From assembly GCA_041648955.1 (NCBI GenBank), contig JBAZOD010000042.1, positions 1-8,240 of the forward strand: DNA of 8,240 bases, given 5' to 3'. A program made the position numbers and the translations under genes. Below are positions 1 through 6,269 of this stretch, in pieces. The DNA is from JBAZOD01 sp041648955 (GTDB lineage Bacteria; Patescibacteriota; Patescibacteriia; Patescibacteriales; JAQTRU01). Under the pieces are notes generated by a model. The model saw only the letters and a list, made by a program, of their open reading frames with translations, was not told the DNA's origin and did no database searches. Numbering within the stretch: the stretch's first letter is position 1; each line of letters opens with the position of its first letter.

Positions 1-2444
1 AAAACAAAAATTTTCTGCAGAGCCGAATGCATAGTTTTCCCAAAAGAAAATTGCGCTTTTCCCCGGCCGGGGATTTTCAAGATATGCGCAAAACGATATT
101 GATAAGGGCAATTAGAAAAAGCCGCCAACTGAGTATAGGAAAAATAAGATGGAACTTTAAATTCCGGCGCAATTTTTTCTTGAGGAATCACTATTTTTTT
201 ATCAAGAATATTATTTTCTAAACTGCCCGCTGTTCGCAATTTTGGTTTAGCAGAATTTCCCCGCACCAATCCACATTCAGTAAGGAAGCGAGACGGCTTT
301 TTATCCCGCGCTCCGCCGTAGTCTTTTGACCAAGAAAAATAAAGGCCAAATTTTGCTCTCGTCACTGCTACATAAAATAGTCTTCTTTCTTCTTCCAGAT
401 GGATATCGCCTTCTGGCAAAATTTCTTTTACCAAAGCGTTCGGTATTTCAATCTGCTCGCTTCTTTCAATGCTGGGGAAGCGCTTGTCAACCAGGCCGGC
501 GATAAAAACATATTTAAATTCTAGGCCCTTAGCTCCGTGCGCGGTCATCACTTTTATAGTTTCCGGGCCGGCATCCAAATCAGCCGGCATATTACCTTCC
601 TCGCCCGCATCAATCTCCATTTGCAATTCCAATAAAAACGCCTTAACACTCTTGTCGTCGCTTGATTTTTCAAATCCCTCTACTCTTTTTATAAATTGAT
701 TTAAATATCCGGCTATTTCCCGGCTCTTTTGCTCATCTTGGGACATCAGATATTTCAAATAACCGCTGTCATCCAGCCAAGCTAAAATTATTTCTTTTAC
801 ATTTTTTTCTCTAGCCAGAGCTGTATGCTTAGCAAGAAGAGATAAAGCTTTTTCAACTTTTTTTTGCAAACCGGCTCCAAGATTGAGAGCCGAAACATTC
901 CGCAAAGTTTCATAAAGCGACCAGGCTTTTTTGCCCGCCCAATAATTAAAATTCACCAGCTCGCTATAAGTAAATTCAAAAACCGGCAAATTCAAAATTC
1001 TGTACATCGCCGTATTTTCGTGATAATCATCCAATAATTTTAAATAAGCGACTAAATCCATTATGACCGGCTTGGCATAAAGACCGCGGGAAGACAAGAA
1101 CTGATAAGGTAATTCGGCAGCCGCCAGAAACGAGCAAATTTCTTTAGCGCTTTCGTTGGCTCTGACTAAAATTGCAAAATCATCCCAAGCGGCGCTTTTA
1201 TCTTTTATTTTTAAATCCGCAATTTTTTCTATTATCATTTTTATTTCCTCCGTTGAATCTTTTCCTTCGATTACTTCAATCATCCCCTCGCCCTCGTTAT
1301 GAGCGATTAATTTCTTGCTCAGCTTTTTGCTTTCGGCTCCCGGCTTTTGATTCTTCTGCAATTGATATTCCAATCTGTTGGGATTATTTTGCTTTATAAA
1401 TTCATAAGATAAATCCAAAATATTTTGCTGATTGCGGTAATTATTAACCAAAAAAATCTGCTCGGCCTGCGGATAATCTTTTTTGAATTGTAAAATATTG
1501 GAAACCGAAGCTCCGCGGAATTTATAAATCGATTGATCGTCGTCTCCCACAACAGTTAAATTGCTTTTTGGCCCAACCAGCATTTTTATCAATTCATACT
1601 GCGACCAATTAGTATCTTGAAATTCATCCAATAAAATATATTTGAATTGCTGGCGGTATTTTTCCAAAATCGCCGGCCGAGTTCGAAACAATTTCAAACA
1701 ATAATTTATCAAATCCCCGAAATCCAGAGATTCATTATCCAGAAGCAATTGCTGATAAACATGATAAGCGTTCGCCACCTCATTTATCCGATTAATTTCC
1801 TGCGTAGCTATTTCTTTATCATCAATTTGAAAATTCGTAAATTTGGAAATTTGTAAATTCCGGCCCTTTTTTCTTTTGCTCCCGCTTAGCATTGAATCCA
1901 GATTTTCTTCCAGCTCATTAGCGTACTCCAGATACTGGGCCGGGGCAATGTCTTCATCTTTAGCTCTAGAGAAATGTTTAATAAGAGCGCGGATAAATTT
2001 TGTCGGATTGCCCATCGGCCGATAATAATCCAAATCAAATTTATCCAAATTTTTTTTCACCAAAGCGTATTGTTCAAATTCATTTAATAATTTGAAATTA
2101 TTCGGCAAACCAATATCCAGACCGTGCTCTTTCAAAATCCTTTCCCCAAAGCCGTGAAAAGTGGAAATCCATAAATCCAGATAGCCCATCGGCAATAATT
2201 TATCAACTCTTTCTTCCATTTCTCCAGCCGCTTTATCCGTAAAAGTCAATGCCAAAATCTCGTCAGACTTAGCCCAACCCTGTTCAATCATATAGGCGAT
2301 TTTTTGGGTAATAACTGTAGTTTTCCCGGTGCCGGCGCCAGCCACAATCAAGAGCGGTCCGTCCTTGTGAGTGACCGCTTTTAATTGCTCTTTATTCAAA
2401 TTTTCCATCAAATTTTCCATCAAATTTTCCATCAAATTTTCCAT
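1..2444 (-). CDS. UvrD/PcrA-family SF1 DNA helicase with C-terminal PD-(D/E)XK nuclease domain (3' end outside window)
   Basis: ATP-dependent 3'-5' DNA helicase of superfamily 1A; the appended nuclease domain suggests DNA-end processing or repair. The frame is open from 2444 to the window edge (814 codons visible). Motifs seen, numbered from the first ATG: Q-motif Gln near residue 20; Walker A GAGTGKTT at 36-43; motif Ia TFTDKAA near 67-73; STFHGF at 94-99; Walker B DEFQD at 273-277; GDDDQSIYKFRGA at 300-312; YRN at 336-338; TAHGAKGLEF at 634-643; motif VI FYVAVTR at 690-696. After the helicase core, residues ~764-814 read SYTQL...NCPYQYRF (Cys779), then FSFGKTMHSAL, matching the opening of RecB/AddB-like PD-(D/E)XK domains; the catalytic D/E-x-K part lies outside the window. 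Oddities: the N-terminus is MENL repeated four times, and residues 196-207 come from a low-complexity repeat. Four ATGs are possible starts (2444, 2432, 2420, 2408). Helicase assignment is very secure; nuclease activity is inferred. Confidence 0.95.
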   Translation of the reverse strand, partial: MENLMENLMENLMENLNKEQLKAVTHKDGPLLIVAGAGTGKTTVITQKIAYMIEQGWAKSDEILALTFTDKAAGEMEERVDKLLPMGYLDLWISTFHGFGERILKEHGLDIGLPNNFKLLNEFEQYALVKKNLDKFDLDYYRPMGNPTKFIRALIKHFSRAKDEDIAPAQYLEYANELEENLDSMLSGSKRKKGRNLQISKFTNFQIDDKEIATQEINRINEVANAYHVYQQLLLDNESLDFGDLINYCLKLFRTRPAILEKYRQQFKYILLDEFQDTNWSQYELIKMLVGPKSNLTVVGDDDQSIYKFRGASVSNILQFKKDYPQAEQIFLVNNYRNQQNILDLSYEFIKQNNPNRLEYQLQKNQKPGAESKKLSKKLIAHNEGEGMIEVIEGKDSTEEIKMIIEKIADLKIKDKSAAWDDFAILVRANESAKEICSFLAAAELPYQFLSSRGLYAKPVIMDLVAYLKLLDDYHENTAMYRILNLPVFEFTYSELVNFNYWAGKKAWSLYETLRNVSALNLGAGLQKKVEKALSLLAKHTALAREKNVKEIILAWLDDSGYLKYLMSQDEQKSREIAGYLNQFIKRVEGFEKSSDDKSVKAFLLELQMEIDAGEEGNMPADLDAGPETIKVMTAHGAKGLEFKYVFIAGLVDKRFPSIERSEQIEIPNALVKEILPEGDIHLEEERRLFYVAVTRAKFGLYFSWSKDYGGARDKKPSRFLTECGLVRGNSAKPKLRTAGSLENNILDKKIVIPQEKIAPEFKVPSYFSYTQLAAFSNCPYQYRFAHILKIPGRGKAQFSFGKTMHSALQKIFV
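1827..1860 (-). repeat. Low-complexity AT repeat translated inside the helicase gene
   Basis: An imperfect run of TTTGAAAATT / AAATTTGGAAATTT / TGTAAATT segments encodes helicase residues ~196-207 (NLQISKFTNFQI). It begins with the same ten bases (TTGAAAATTC) as the 56-bp element in the ligase-like gene, so it may belong to one repeat family. It lies between the Walker A and Walker B blocks, in what would be the variable 1B region, just after a basic GSKRKKGR stretch. It keeps the frame open. That it is an insertion is inferred from composition. Confidence 0.6.
2401..2444 (-). repeat. 12-bp tandem repeat (3.7 copies) forming the helicase N-terminus
   Basis: The unit ATGGAAAATTTG is repeated perfectly: three full copies, and the final ATGGAAAA runs directly into TTTG of the gene, so the protein begins MENLMENLMENLMENL. 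The unit is a multiple of three, so copy number can change without a frameshift. Each unit carries an in-frame ATG with GGA seven bases ahead of the next ATG. The helicase core needs only the last copy (MENLNKEQLKAV), so the inner ATG at 2408 may be the original start. Confidence 0.95.
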
Positions 2445-2450
2445 ACTATA

Positions 2451-2479
2451 ATCATAGCTAATTATCAATAAATCAGCAA
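2451..2479 (-). promoter_or_regulatory. Predicted promoter of the helicase gene, possibly leaderless
   Basis: On the minus strand a -35-like TTGCTG (2479-2474) is followed by a 17-base spacer and a -10-like TATGAT (2456-2451). Six bases (TATAGT) then lead to the ATG at 2444, so a start site 6-8 bases past the -10 would fall on or beside the A of ATG. No Shine-Dalgarno sequence precedes this ATG. The -10 is one base from consensus and the -35 is weak. Prediction by eye only. Confidence 0.5.
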
Positions 2480-2507
2480 ATAAAGTGTTTGACTAATCCT
2501 TTGGTGT

Positions 2508-2532
2508 GGACTGAATGCTAGCGGTTCAGCCC
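2508..2532 (-). repeat. Palindromic hairpin element in the M16-helicase gap
   Basis: The arms GGACTGAA (2508-2515) and TTCAGCCC (2525-2532) flank a nine-base loop containing the palindrome GCTAGC. On plus-strand RNA one pair is A-C. On minus-strand RNA the same position is a G-U wobble, giving an uninterrupted 8-bp stem. On the minus strand it is not followed by a T-run, so it is not a typical terminator for these genes; on plus it is followed by CTATTTTTAT but no gene precedes it. It may be a small dispersed palindrome or a 5' element upstream of the helicase promoter. Confidence 0.55.
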
Positions 2533-2544
2533 TATTTTTATAAC

Positions 2545-2579
2545 AAAAAACTCTAAGGACAGAGAGTTCTTAGAGTTTT
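2545..2579 (-). terminator. Rho-independent terminator after the M16 gene and the four-gene operon
   Basis: The inverted repeat AAACTCTAAG (2548-2557) / CTTAGAGTTT (2569-2578), extended by one A-T pair, gives an 11-bp stem with an 11-base loop. On the minus strand the distal arm runs into a six-T run. It starts 12 bases after the M16 stop codon, as expected for the end of the operon, and separates it from the helicase gene. Confidence 0.88.
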
Positions 2580-2591
2580 ATAAAAAGGAGA

Positions 2592-3854
2592 TTAAAACTT
2601 CAAAATCTTCTCAAACTTCTTTTTATCCTTAAACGGTCCAATCACGGCTAAATTTAATTTGCTGTTCTGGAAAATTTCATCCGCCAACTTTTTTATATCC
2701 CCTGCCTTTACTAAATCTATTTTTTTAAAAAATTCTTCAGGAGATAAAACTTTTCCCCCCAAAATCAAATGCTCGGTATACCAGCTGGCCATATCATCAG
2801 ACGCTTCCAGCCTTATCACCGAACGACCGCGAATTAAATCTTTAGTCTTTTCGAGTTCTTTTTCACCTACTAAAACTTTTGTTAATTTTTTATATTCAGA
2901 CAAAATTATTTTTATCGCCTCTTCTACTTTGCCAACCGGCACTCCGGCCGGAGTGGTTAAATAACCACTATCTGTATAAAATTCCGCTTCCGTTCTTATA
3001 TAATAAGCTAAGCCTTTTTTTTCTCTCAATTCTGTAAAAAGCCGGGAGCTCATTGATCCGCCAAGAATCGTAGACATAATTTTCAAAACAAATTCTTGTT
3101 TATGTCCGAAAGGCAAAGCCCTCACTCCAAGGGAAATGGTCGCCTGGTTTGTTTTTTTGTAACTAATCTTAATTTCCGGCTTCATTTGTTTTTCTGCCAC
3201 TCTGGTTTTATCCTGAAAATCATTTTTCTTAAGTTTGGAAAAATAACGGCTAACTATTTTTTCAGAATTATTTTTTATATTCCCAGCCAAACAGACAATC
3301 GCGCTCTTCGCTCCGTATTGGGAATTAAAATAATTTAAAAAATCTTGCCTATTGAATTTCAAAACGCTTTCTTTTTGTCCGCTCACATACCAACCGGCCG
3401 GCGTGTCGCCATAAAGACACTGCTCAAAAACATCTTCAATGTTTATTAAGGGATTATCTCTTCTCATATTTATTTCTTCCATAATTACTCCTTTTTCTCG
3501 CTCAATTTCTTTTGCGTCAAACTTAGAATTAAGAAGCATATCACTCACAATCTCCGCGGCTAATTTTATCTTTGAGCTGTCAACTTTCACCCAATAACCC
3601 GTGTATTCCTTGGAAGTAAAAGCATTGAATTCTGCGCCCACGCTATCCAGTTCGCCCGCAATCGCCAGAGATGTGGGACGTTTTTTTGTACCTTTAAAAA
3701 ACATGTGCTCCAAAAAATGGGAAATGCCATTGTTTTTTCTGTTCTCATATTTTGAACCGGTTTTTACCATCACTAAAATAGTCGCCGTCTTCGTGCCGGT
3801 CATGGGAATAGTAATTAACTTTAATCCGTTTTTTAATTTTGTTTGCTTAAACAT
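2592..3854 (-). CDS. M16-family zinc metallopeptidase (insulinase/processing-peptidase-like)
   Basis: Zinc-dependent peptidase of the M16B type, 420 aa, a normal length for the single-chain two-domain members that work as dimers. The inverted zinc motif is HFLEH at residues 46-50 (His46 and His50 as ligands, Glu49 as catalytic base). The distal zinc-binding Glu is in VIMEEIN at ~126, at the expected spacing from His50. The second domain shows GGSMSSRLF (265-273) and LREKKGLAY (276-284), the conserved substrate-binding Arg/Tyr block. No signal peptide or membrane segment is seen, so it is probably cytoplasmic. It is the last gene of the operon, 16 bp after the ligase-like gene, and is followed by a terminator. 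No clear Shine-Dalgarno precedes the ATG; that start places the usual first beta-strand (LKNGLKLITIPM) at the N-terminus. Its natural substrate cannot be read from the sequence. Confidence 0.95.
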   Translation of the reverse strand: MFKQTKLKNGLKLITIPMTGTKTATILVMVKTGSKYENRKNNGISHFLEHMFFKGTKKRPTSLAIAGELDSVGAEFNAFTSKEYTGYWVKVDSSKIKLAAEIVSDMLLNSKFDAKEIEREKGVIMEEINMRRDNPLINIEDVFEQCLYGDTPAGWYVSGQKESVLKFNRQDFLNYFNSQYGAKSAIVCLAGNIKNNSEKIVSRYFSKLKKNDFQDKTRVAEKQMKPEIKISYKKTNQATISLGVRALPFGHKQEFVLKIMSTILGGSMSSRLFTELREKKGLAYYIRTEAEFYTDSGYLTTPAGVPVGKVEEAIKIILSEYKKLTKVLVGEKELEKTKDLIRGRSVIRLEASDDMASWYTEHLILGGKVLSPEEFFKKIDLVKAGDIKKLADEIFQNSKLNLAVIGPFKDKKKFEKILKF

Positions 3855-3870
3855 GAAATAATTCTTATTT

Positions 3871-5217
3871 TTAAATTAAATTATTTTCTTCTTTATAGAA
3901 TACCAACCCGACTACGAGCCAAAGCCACAAGACCCCAAAATGTAAACTCCAATACCAATGATCAACCATCATCATTATAACTAAACTAATAAGAACAGAC
4001 AAACCAAAATATTTTTTTTCTCTAACTAAACTCCATCCCAATAATCCCAGGATGCTTAAAAATCCTACGAGTCCAAATATCCCTGTTTCTGCCCAGACTA
4101 ATAAAAATACATTATGAACCGGCTGATAATTCCATTTTTCTTGGCCGGGGTTATTTTTTTCCAAAGCTAAGGCATAGTTGCCAATTCCTGCTCCAAAAAG
4201 CCAATTATTTTTTATTATAGCCTTGGCTTCAGAAAAAGACTGAATTCTTTCTTCGGTTGACTTCATCTCCAGCCTCGTATCTTGCGATAAGCGTGTCAAA
4301 ACCAAATTATTATAAAAATTAAATAAGAAAAAAATTAGGATTCCGCCGGCTAAAATTATTTTTAATAATTCTCTCTGTTTTAAAAAATCTTTTTTAATCA
4401 AAAATATAAATAACGATAGAAATACTCCAACTAATAGCCCGGCCCAAGCTCCGCGGGAAAAGGTAAAAAACAACGCTAATAAAAATAATAAAATAATAAA
4501 ATAATAAAATAGCTTAAATCTTGTTTGAAAATTCAGAAATTGAAAATTGTTTGAAAATTGAAAATTGAAAATTGAAAATTTATTGACTAAATACCCAATT
4601 AAAAATAAAACCCCTACCGCCAAAACTCCTCCCAACACATTCGGATGATCCATCCCTCCATAAGCCCGGAGCCATCTTTCGCCGATTCCGTCAGCACCAA
4701 TTGTTTCCACAACTGATACGCCAAGTTCAGCCGGATTATGAAGCGCCATCCCTAGCCACTTGGAAGCAAAACTTTTTTGGAATAAAAACTGATAAATTCC
4801 AAGGCAAGCCTGCAAAAAAATCCCAGCTAGCATCACCCAAAGTAATTTCATTCTATTGTAATTTGCGCTCGTCACGAGCCAAAACAATCCTACTCCCAAT
4901 AAAAACCAGCCATACTTATATAAAGCCAGCCACCCGTCATCCGCAAAAAATATAGAAACAAAAACAAATAAGTCTAAAAAAGTTATTACCAACCAAATTT
5001 TTGAAAATTTAGAAATTAAAAATTGTTTGAAAATTGAAAATTGAAAATTGAAAATTATAAACAATAATAAAATTATTAATAAAAGTATGTCCGTCCCATA
5101 CAAACTATACGTCCCATATTCCATCTCCCCGGCTTTAATAATCCAGCGCGTCTGCCACGACAACAAAAAAACTAACGAATATAATCCATATTCAATTATC
5201 TTATTCCATACTTTCAT
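3871..5217 (-). CDS. O-antigen ligase/polymerase-like polytopic membrane protein (Wzy_C/WaaL superfamily)
   Basis: 448 aa, almost all hydrophobic, with about 10-12 predicted membrane segments. Family hallmarks are FTFSRGAWAGL around residues 251-261 (Arg255), the GAGIGNYAL loop, and PVHNVFLLVWAETGIFG (His368) just before the C-terminal helices. These match the O-antigen ligase/polymerase superfamily, whose members join undecaprenyl-linked glycans to an acceptor or polymerise repeat units outside the membrane. In a Patescibacterium without LPS the likely role is cell-surface glycan or glycoprotein assembly (inference). The protein carries two insertions of one 56-bp repeat (residues ~54-73 and ~213-232), both between membrane segments, and an 8-bp tandem repeat within a helix. 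The ATG at 5217 has no clear Shine-Dalgarno; the start is 31 bp after the upstream stop, a gap apparently created by a palindromic insertion. Ligase versus polymerase cannot be decided. Confidence 0.88.
   Translation of the reverse strand: MKVWNKIIEYGLYSLVFLLSWQTRWIIKAGEMEYGTYSLYGTDILLLIILLLFIIFNFQFSIFKQFLISKFSKIWLVITFLDLFVFVSIFFADDGWLALYKYGWFLLGVGLFWLVTSANYNRMKLLWVMLAGIFLQACLGIYQFLFQKSFASKWLGMALHNPAELGVSVVETIGADGIGERWLRAYGGMDHPNVLGGVLAVGVLFLIGYLVNKFSIFNFQFSNNFQFLNFQTRFKLFYYFIILLFLLALFFTFSRGAWAGLLVGVFLSLFIFLIKKDFLKQRELLKIILAGGILIFFLFNFYNNLVLTRLSQDTRLEMKSTEERIQSFSEAKAIIKNNWLFGAGIGNYALALEKNNPGQEKWNYQPVHNVFLLVWAETGIFGLVGFLSILGLLGWSLVREKKYFGLSVLISLVIMMMVDHWYWSLHFGVLWLWLVVGLVFYKEENNLI
4483..4510 (-). 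repeat. 8-bp tandem repeat (3.5 copies) inside the ligase-like gene
   Basis: The plus-strand unit AAATAATA is repeated perfectly three and a half times. On the coding strand it reads as hydrophobic residues (FYYFIILLF) within a predicted membrane helix, so the repeat is compatible with protein function. Because the unit is not a multiple of three, gain or loss of one unit would shift the frame. Confidence 0.85.
4525..4580 (-). repeat. 56-bp heptamer-based repeat, copy A, in the ligase-like gene
   Basis: On the plus strand the element has an irregular head (TTGAAAATTCAGAAATTG...) followed by four perfect TTGAAAA heptamers. It matches copy B at 5001-5056 at 54 of 56 positions. Here it is translated as KFSIFNFQFSNNFQFLNFQ, between two membrane segments. 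It is read in a different frame from copy B. Confidence 0.92.
5001..5056 (-). repeat. 56-bp heptamer-based repeat, copy B, in the ligase-like gene
   Basis: Same orientation and length as copy A, with only two differences (5010 T versus C, 5018 A versus G). It is translated as IFNFQFSIFKQFLISKF, residues ~54-72, in the loop between two N-terminal membrane segments. The heptamer AATTTTC has no stop codon on this strand in any of the three frames, and every frame gives the same cyclic NFQFSIF peptide. The opposite strand meets TGA stops. Confidence 0.92.
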
Positions 5218-5220
5218 AAA

Positions 5221-5276
5221 TTTTGCATTTTGCTTGCCCGCCGAAGCTTTAGCGTAGGCGGGATTTTTGCATTTTG
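5221..5276. repeat. Palindromic element flanked by 12-bp direct repeats at a gene junction
   Basis: The core carries the inverted arms CCCGCC (5237-5242) and GGCGGG (5257-5262), unusually GC-rich for this DNA. It is flanked by perfect 12-bp direct repeats TTTTGCATTTTG (5221-5232 and 5265-5276). It holds the stop codon of the nucleotidyltransferase-like gene (5249-5251) in the hairpin loop and supplies that protein's last residues (KSRLR). Similar CCCGCC...GGCGGG palindromes are, from memory, common dispersed repeats in CPR genomes. Confidence 0.82.
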
Positions 5277-6265
5277 AATTTTTCTAGGTATTCTTCTCTT
5301 CTGTCATTAACGTGAAGCTTTATTATTCCGTCGTCAACCACCACTCGGTTATCTAAGTTCATCATATCTTTTATTTGTCTCGGCATTATTTCCATTTGAA
5401 ATTCTTTTATTTTTTTTTCCAGTCCTCCGAAAAACATATCAATAGTATCCCGATAAAACCAGGAAAAACCCTGATCGGCGTCATAACGATGGCTCGCTTC
5501 GGAAGACTGCCAATTTGGCAGATAATTTTTTAGCCAATCATTCTTGTTTATAAATTTTTCAAAAGTATTATCCCTATCATAAATCGAAGTAAGCCCGGCT
5601 AACCAATAAATAAAATAAATATCTTTCCCTATTTTGTCATCCTGAGGAGCTCGCGACGAAGGATCCCGCTGTGTTTCGGGATATTCTTTTTTTAGCATTA
5701 ACCTCTCCAAATTCAAATCTTCTTCGCTCACAAAAAAACTCAGGCAAATTTTATCTTTTGTTTTTTCGTGATTAGGGCGCAATCCTAAAATTTTTATTAT
5801 CAAAACACAAAAAAATCTGGAAATCCAAATTCTTTTATTTTCTGTGATAATAAAAAAATCTATATCGCTTTCTTTTTTCAAATTATGCGCGCCGATAATA
5901 TTTCCGATAGCAATCATTTTTATCCAAGGAATAAATTTAAAAATTTTTGCCACCCAAACCGCCCGCTTGAATTTTCTATCCGTATAATTATATCTTGCCA
6001 TTCTCTCTTTTATAATTTCCTCCCGGCCGATCAAAAAATAAAATCCGTTTTTACTTTCAATCCGCTCTCTTTCAAAAAGGGAGTTAGGCAATTTCTCTGT
6101 TATACTATCCAAGCTTTCCATAATTTCTGATAACTCGCATTTTAAATCTAAATATTTCCAAATTTCAAAAACAGTTAACGGATAGGAAAACAAATCAAAA
6201 AAAGCAATTGTCCGAACAATTGCCTCCTCCAATTCTATCTGTTTTTTTACATAATCTATTTCCAT
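5249..6265 (-). CDS. Putative nucleotidyltransferase-fold protein with N-terminal winged-helix-like region
   Basis: 338 aa, soluble except for one hydrophobic stretch. Residues ~10-85 (AIVRTIAFFDLFSYPLTVFEIWKYL and onward) look like a small winged-helix domain. Residues 125-141 read GAHNLKKESDIDFFIIT, the G-x(n)-SDxDxF signature of the DNA polymerase beta/MNT-type nucleotidyltransferase superfamily, with SD-I-D at 133-136. The usual GS is GA here, and the third catalytic acid expected in the following strand (ICLSFFV, 173-179) is not evident, so activity is uncertain. Residues ~195-211 (YPETQRDPSSRAPQDDK) are translated from a dispersed repeat, and the C-terminal KSRLR from a palindromic element. 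The ATG is 4 bp past the rmuC stop, so the genes are probably cotranscribed; there is no strong Shine-Dalgarno. Substrate and role are unknown. Confidence 0.75.
   Translation of the reverse strand: MEIDYVKKQIELEEAIVRTIAFFDLFSYPLTVFEIWKYLDLKCELSEIMESLDSITEKLPNSLFERERIESKNGFYFLIGREEIIKERMARYNYTDRKFKRAVWVAKIFKFIPWIKMIAIGNIIGAHNLKKESDIDFFIITENKRIWISRFFCVLIIKILGLRPNHEKTKDKICLSFFVSEEDLNLERLMLKKEYPETQRDPSSRAPQDDKIGKDIYFIYWLAGLTSIYDRDNTFEKFINKNDWLKNYLPNWQSSEASHRYDADQGFSWFYRDTIDMFFGGLEKKIKEFQMEIMPRQIKDMMNLDNRVVVDDGIIKLHVNDRREEYLEKFKMQKSRLR
5636..5682. repeat. Dispersed GTCATCCTGAGGAGC-type repeat translated inside the nucleotidyltransferase-like gene
   Basis: The plus strand reads GTCATCCTGAGGAGC, then CGACGAAGGATCC, then an inverted repeat ATCCCG (5663-5668) / CGGGAT (5677-5682) with an 8-base loop. 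From memory this wording is a widely dispersed bacterial repeat, normally intergenic. Here it is in frame and encodes ~17 polar residues (~195-211). It is more GC-rich than the surrounding gene. Confidence 0.75.
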
Positions 6266-6269
6266 ACTT

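Noticed and set aside
61..72. Perfect palindrome CCCCGGCCGGGG
   Set aside because: It encodes ordinary residues (IPGRG) in the nuclease-domain linker; no repeat partner or regulatory context is seen, so chance codon use is enough.
2401..2444. Short regular repeats as a possible CRISPR array
   Set aside because: The units are 12 bp, contiguous without spacers, and in frame with the helicase.
2940..2955. Perfect 16-bp palindrome CACTCCGGCCGGAGTG
   Set aside because: It encodes TPAGV in the well-conserved second half of the M16 peptidase and has no second copy in the window.
469..3861. Several plus-strand open frames of 60-100 codons opposite the helicase and M16 genes
   Set aside because: They lie wholly antisense to genes with clear motifs, have shadow-like composition and no plausible ribosome sites.
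4525..5056. The two 56-bp repeats as recombination or attachment sites
   Set aside because: The DNA between them encodes normal membrane segments of the same protein, with no integrase nearby.
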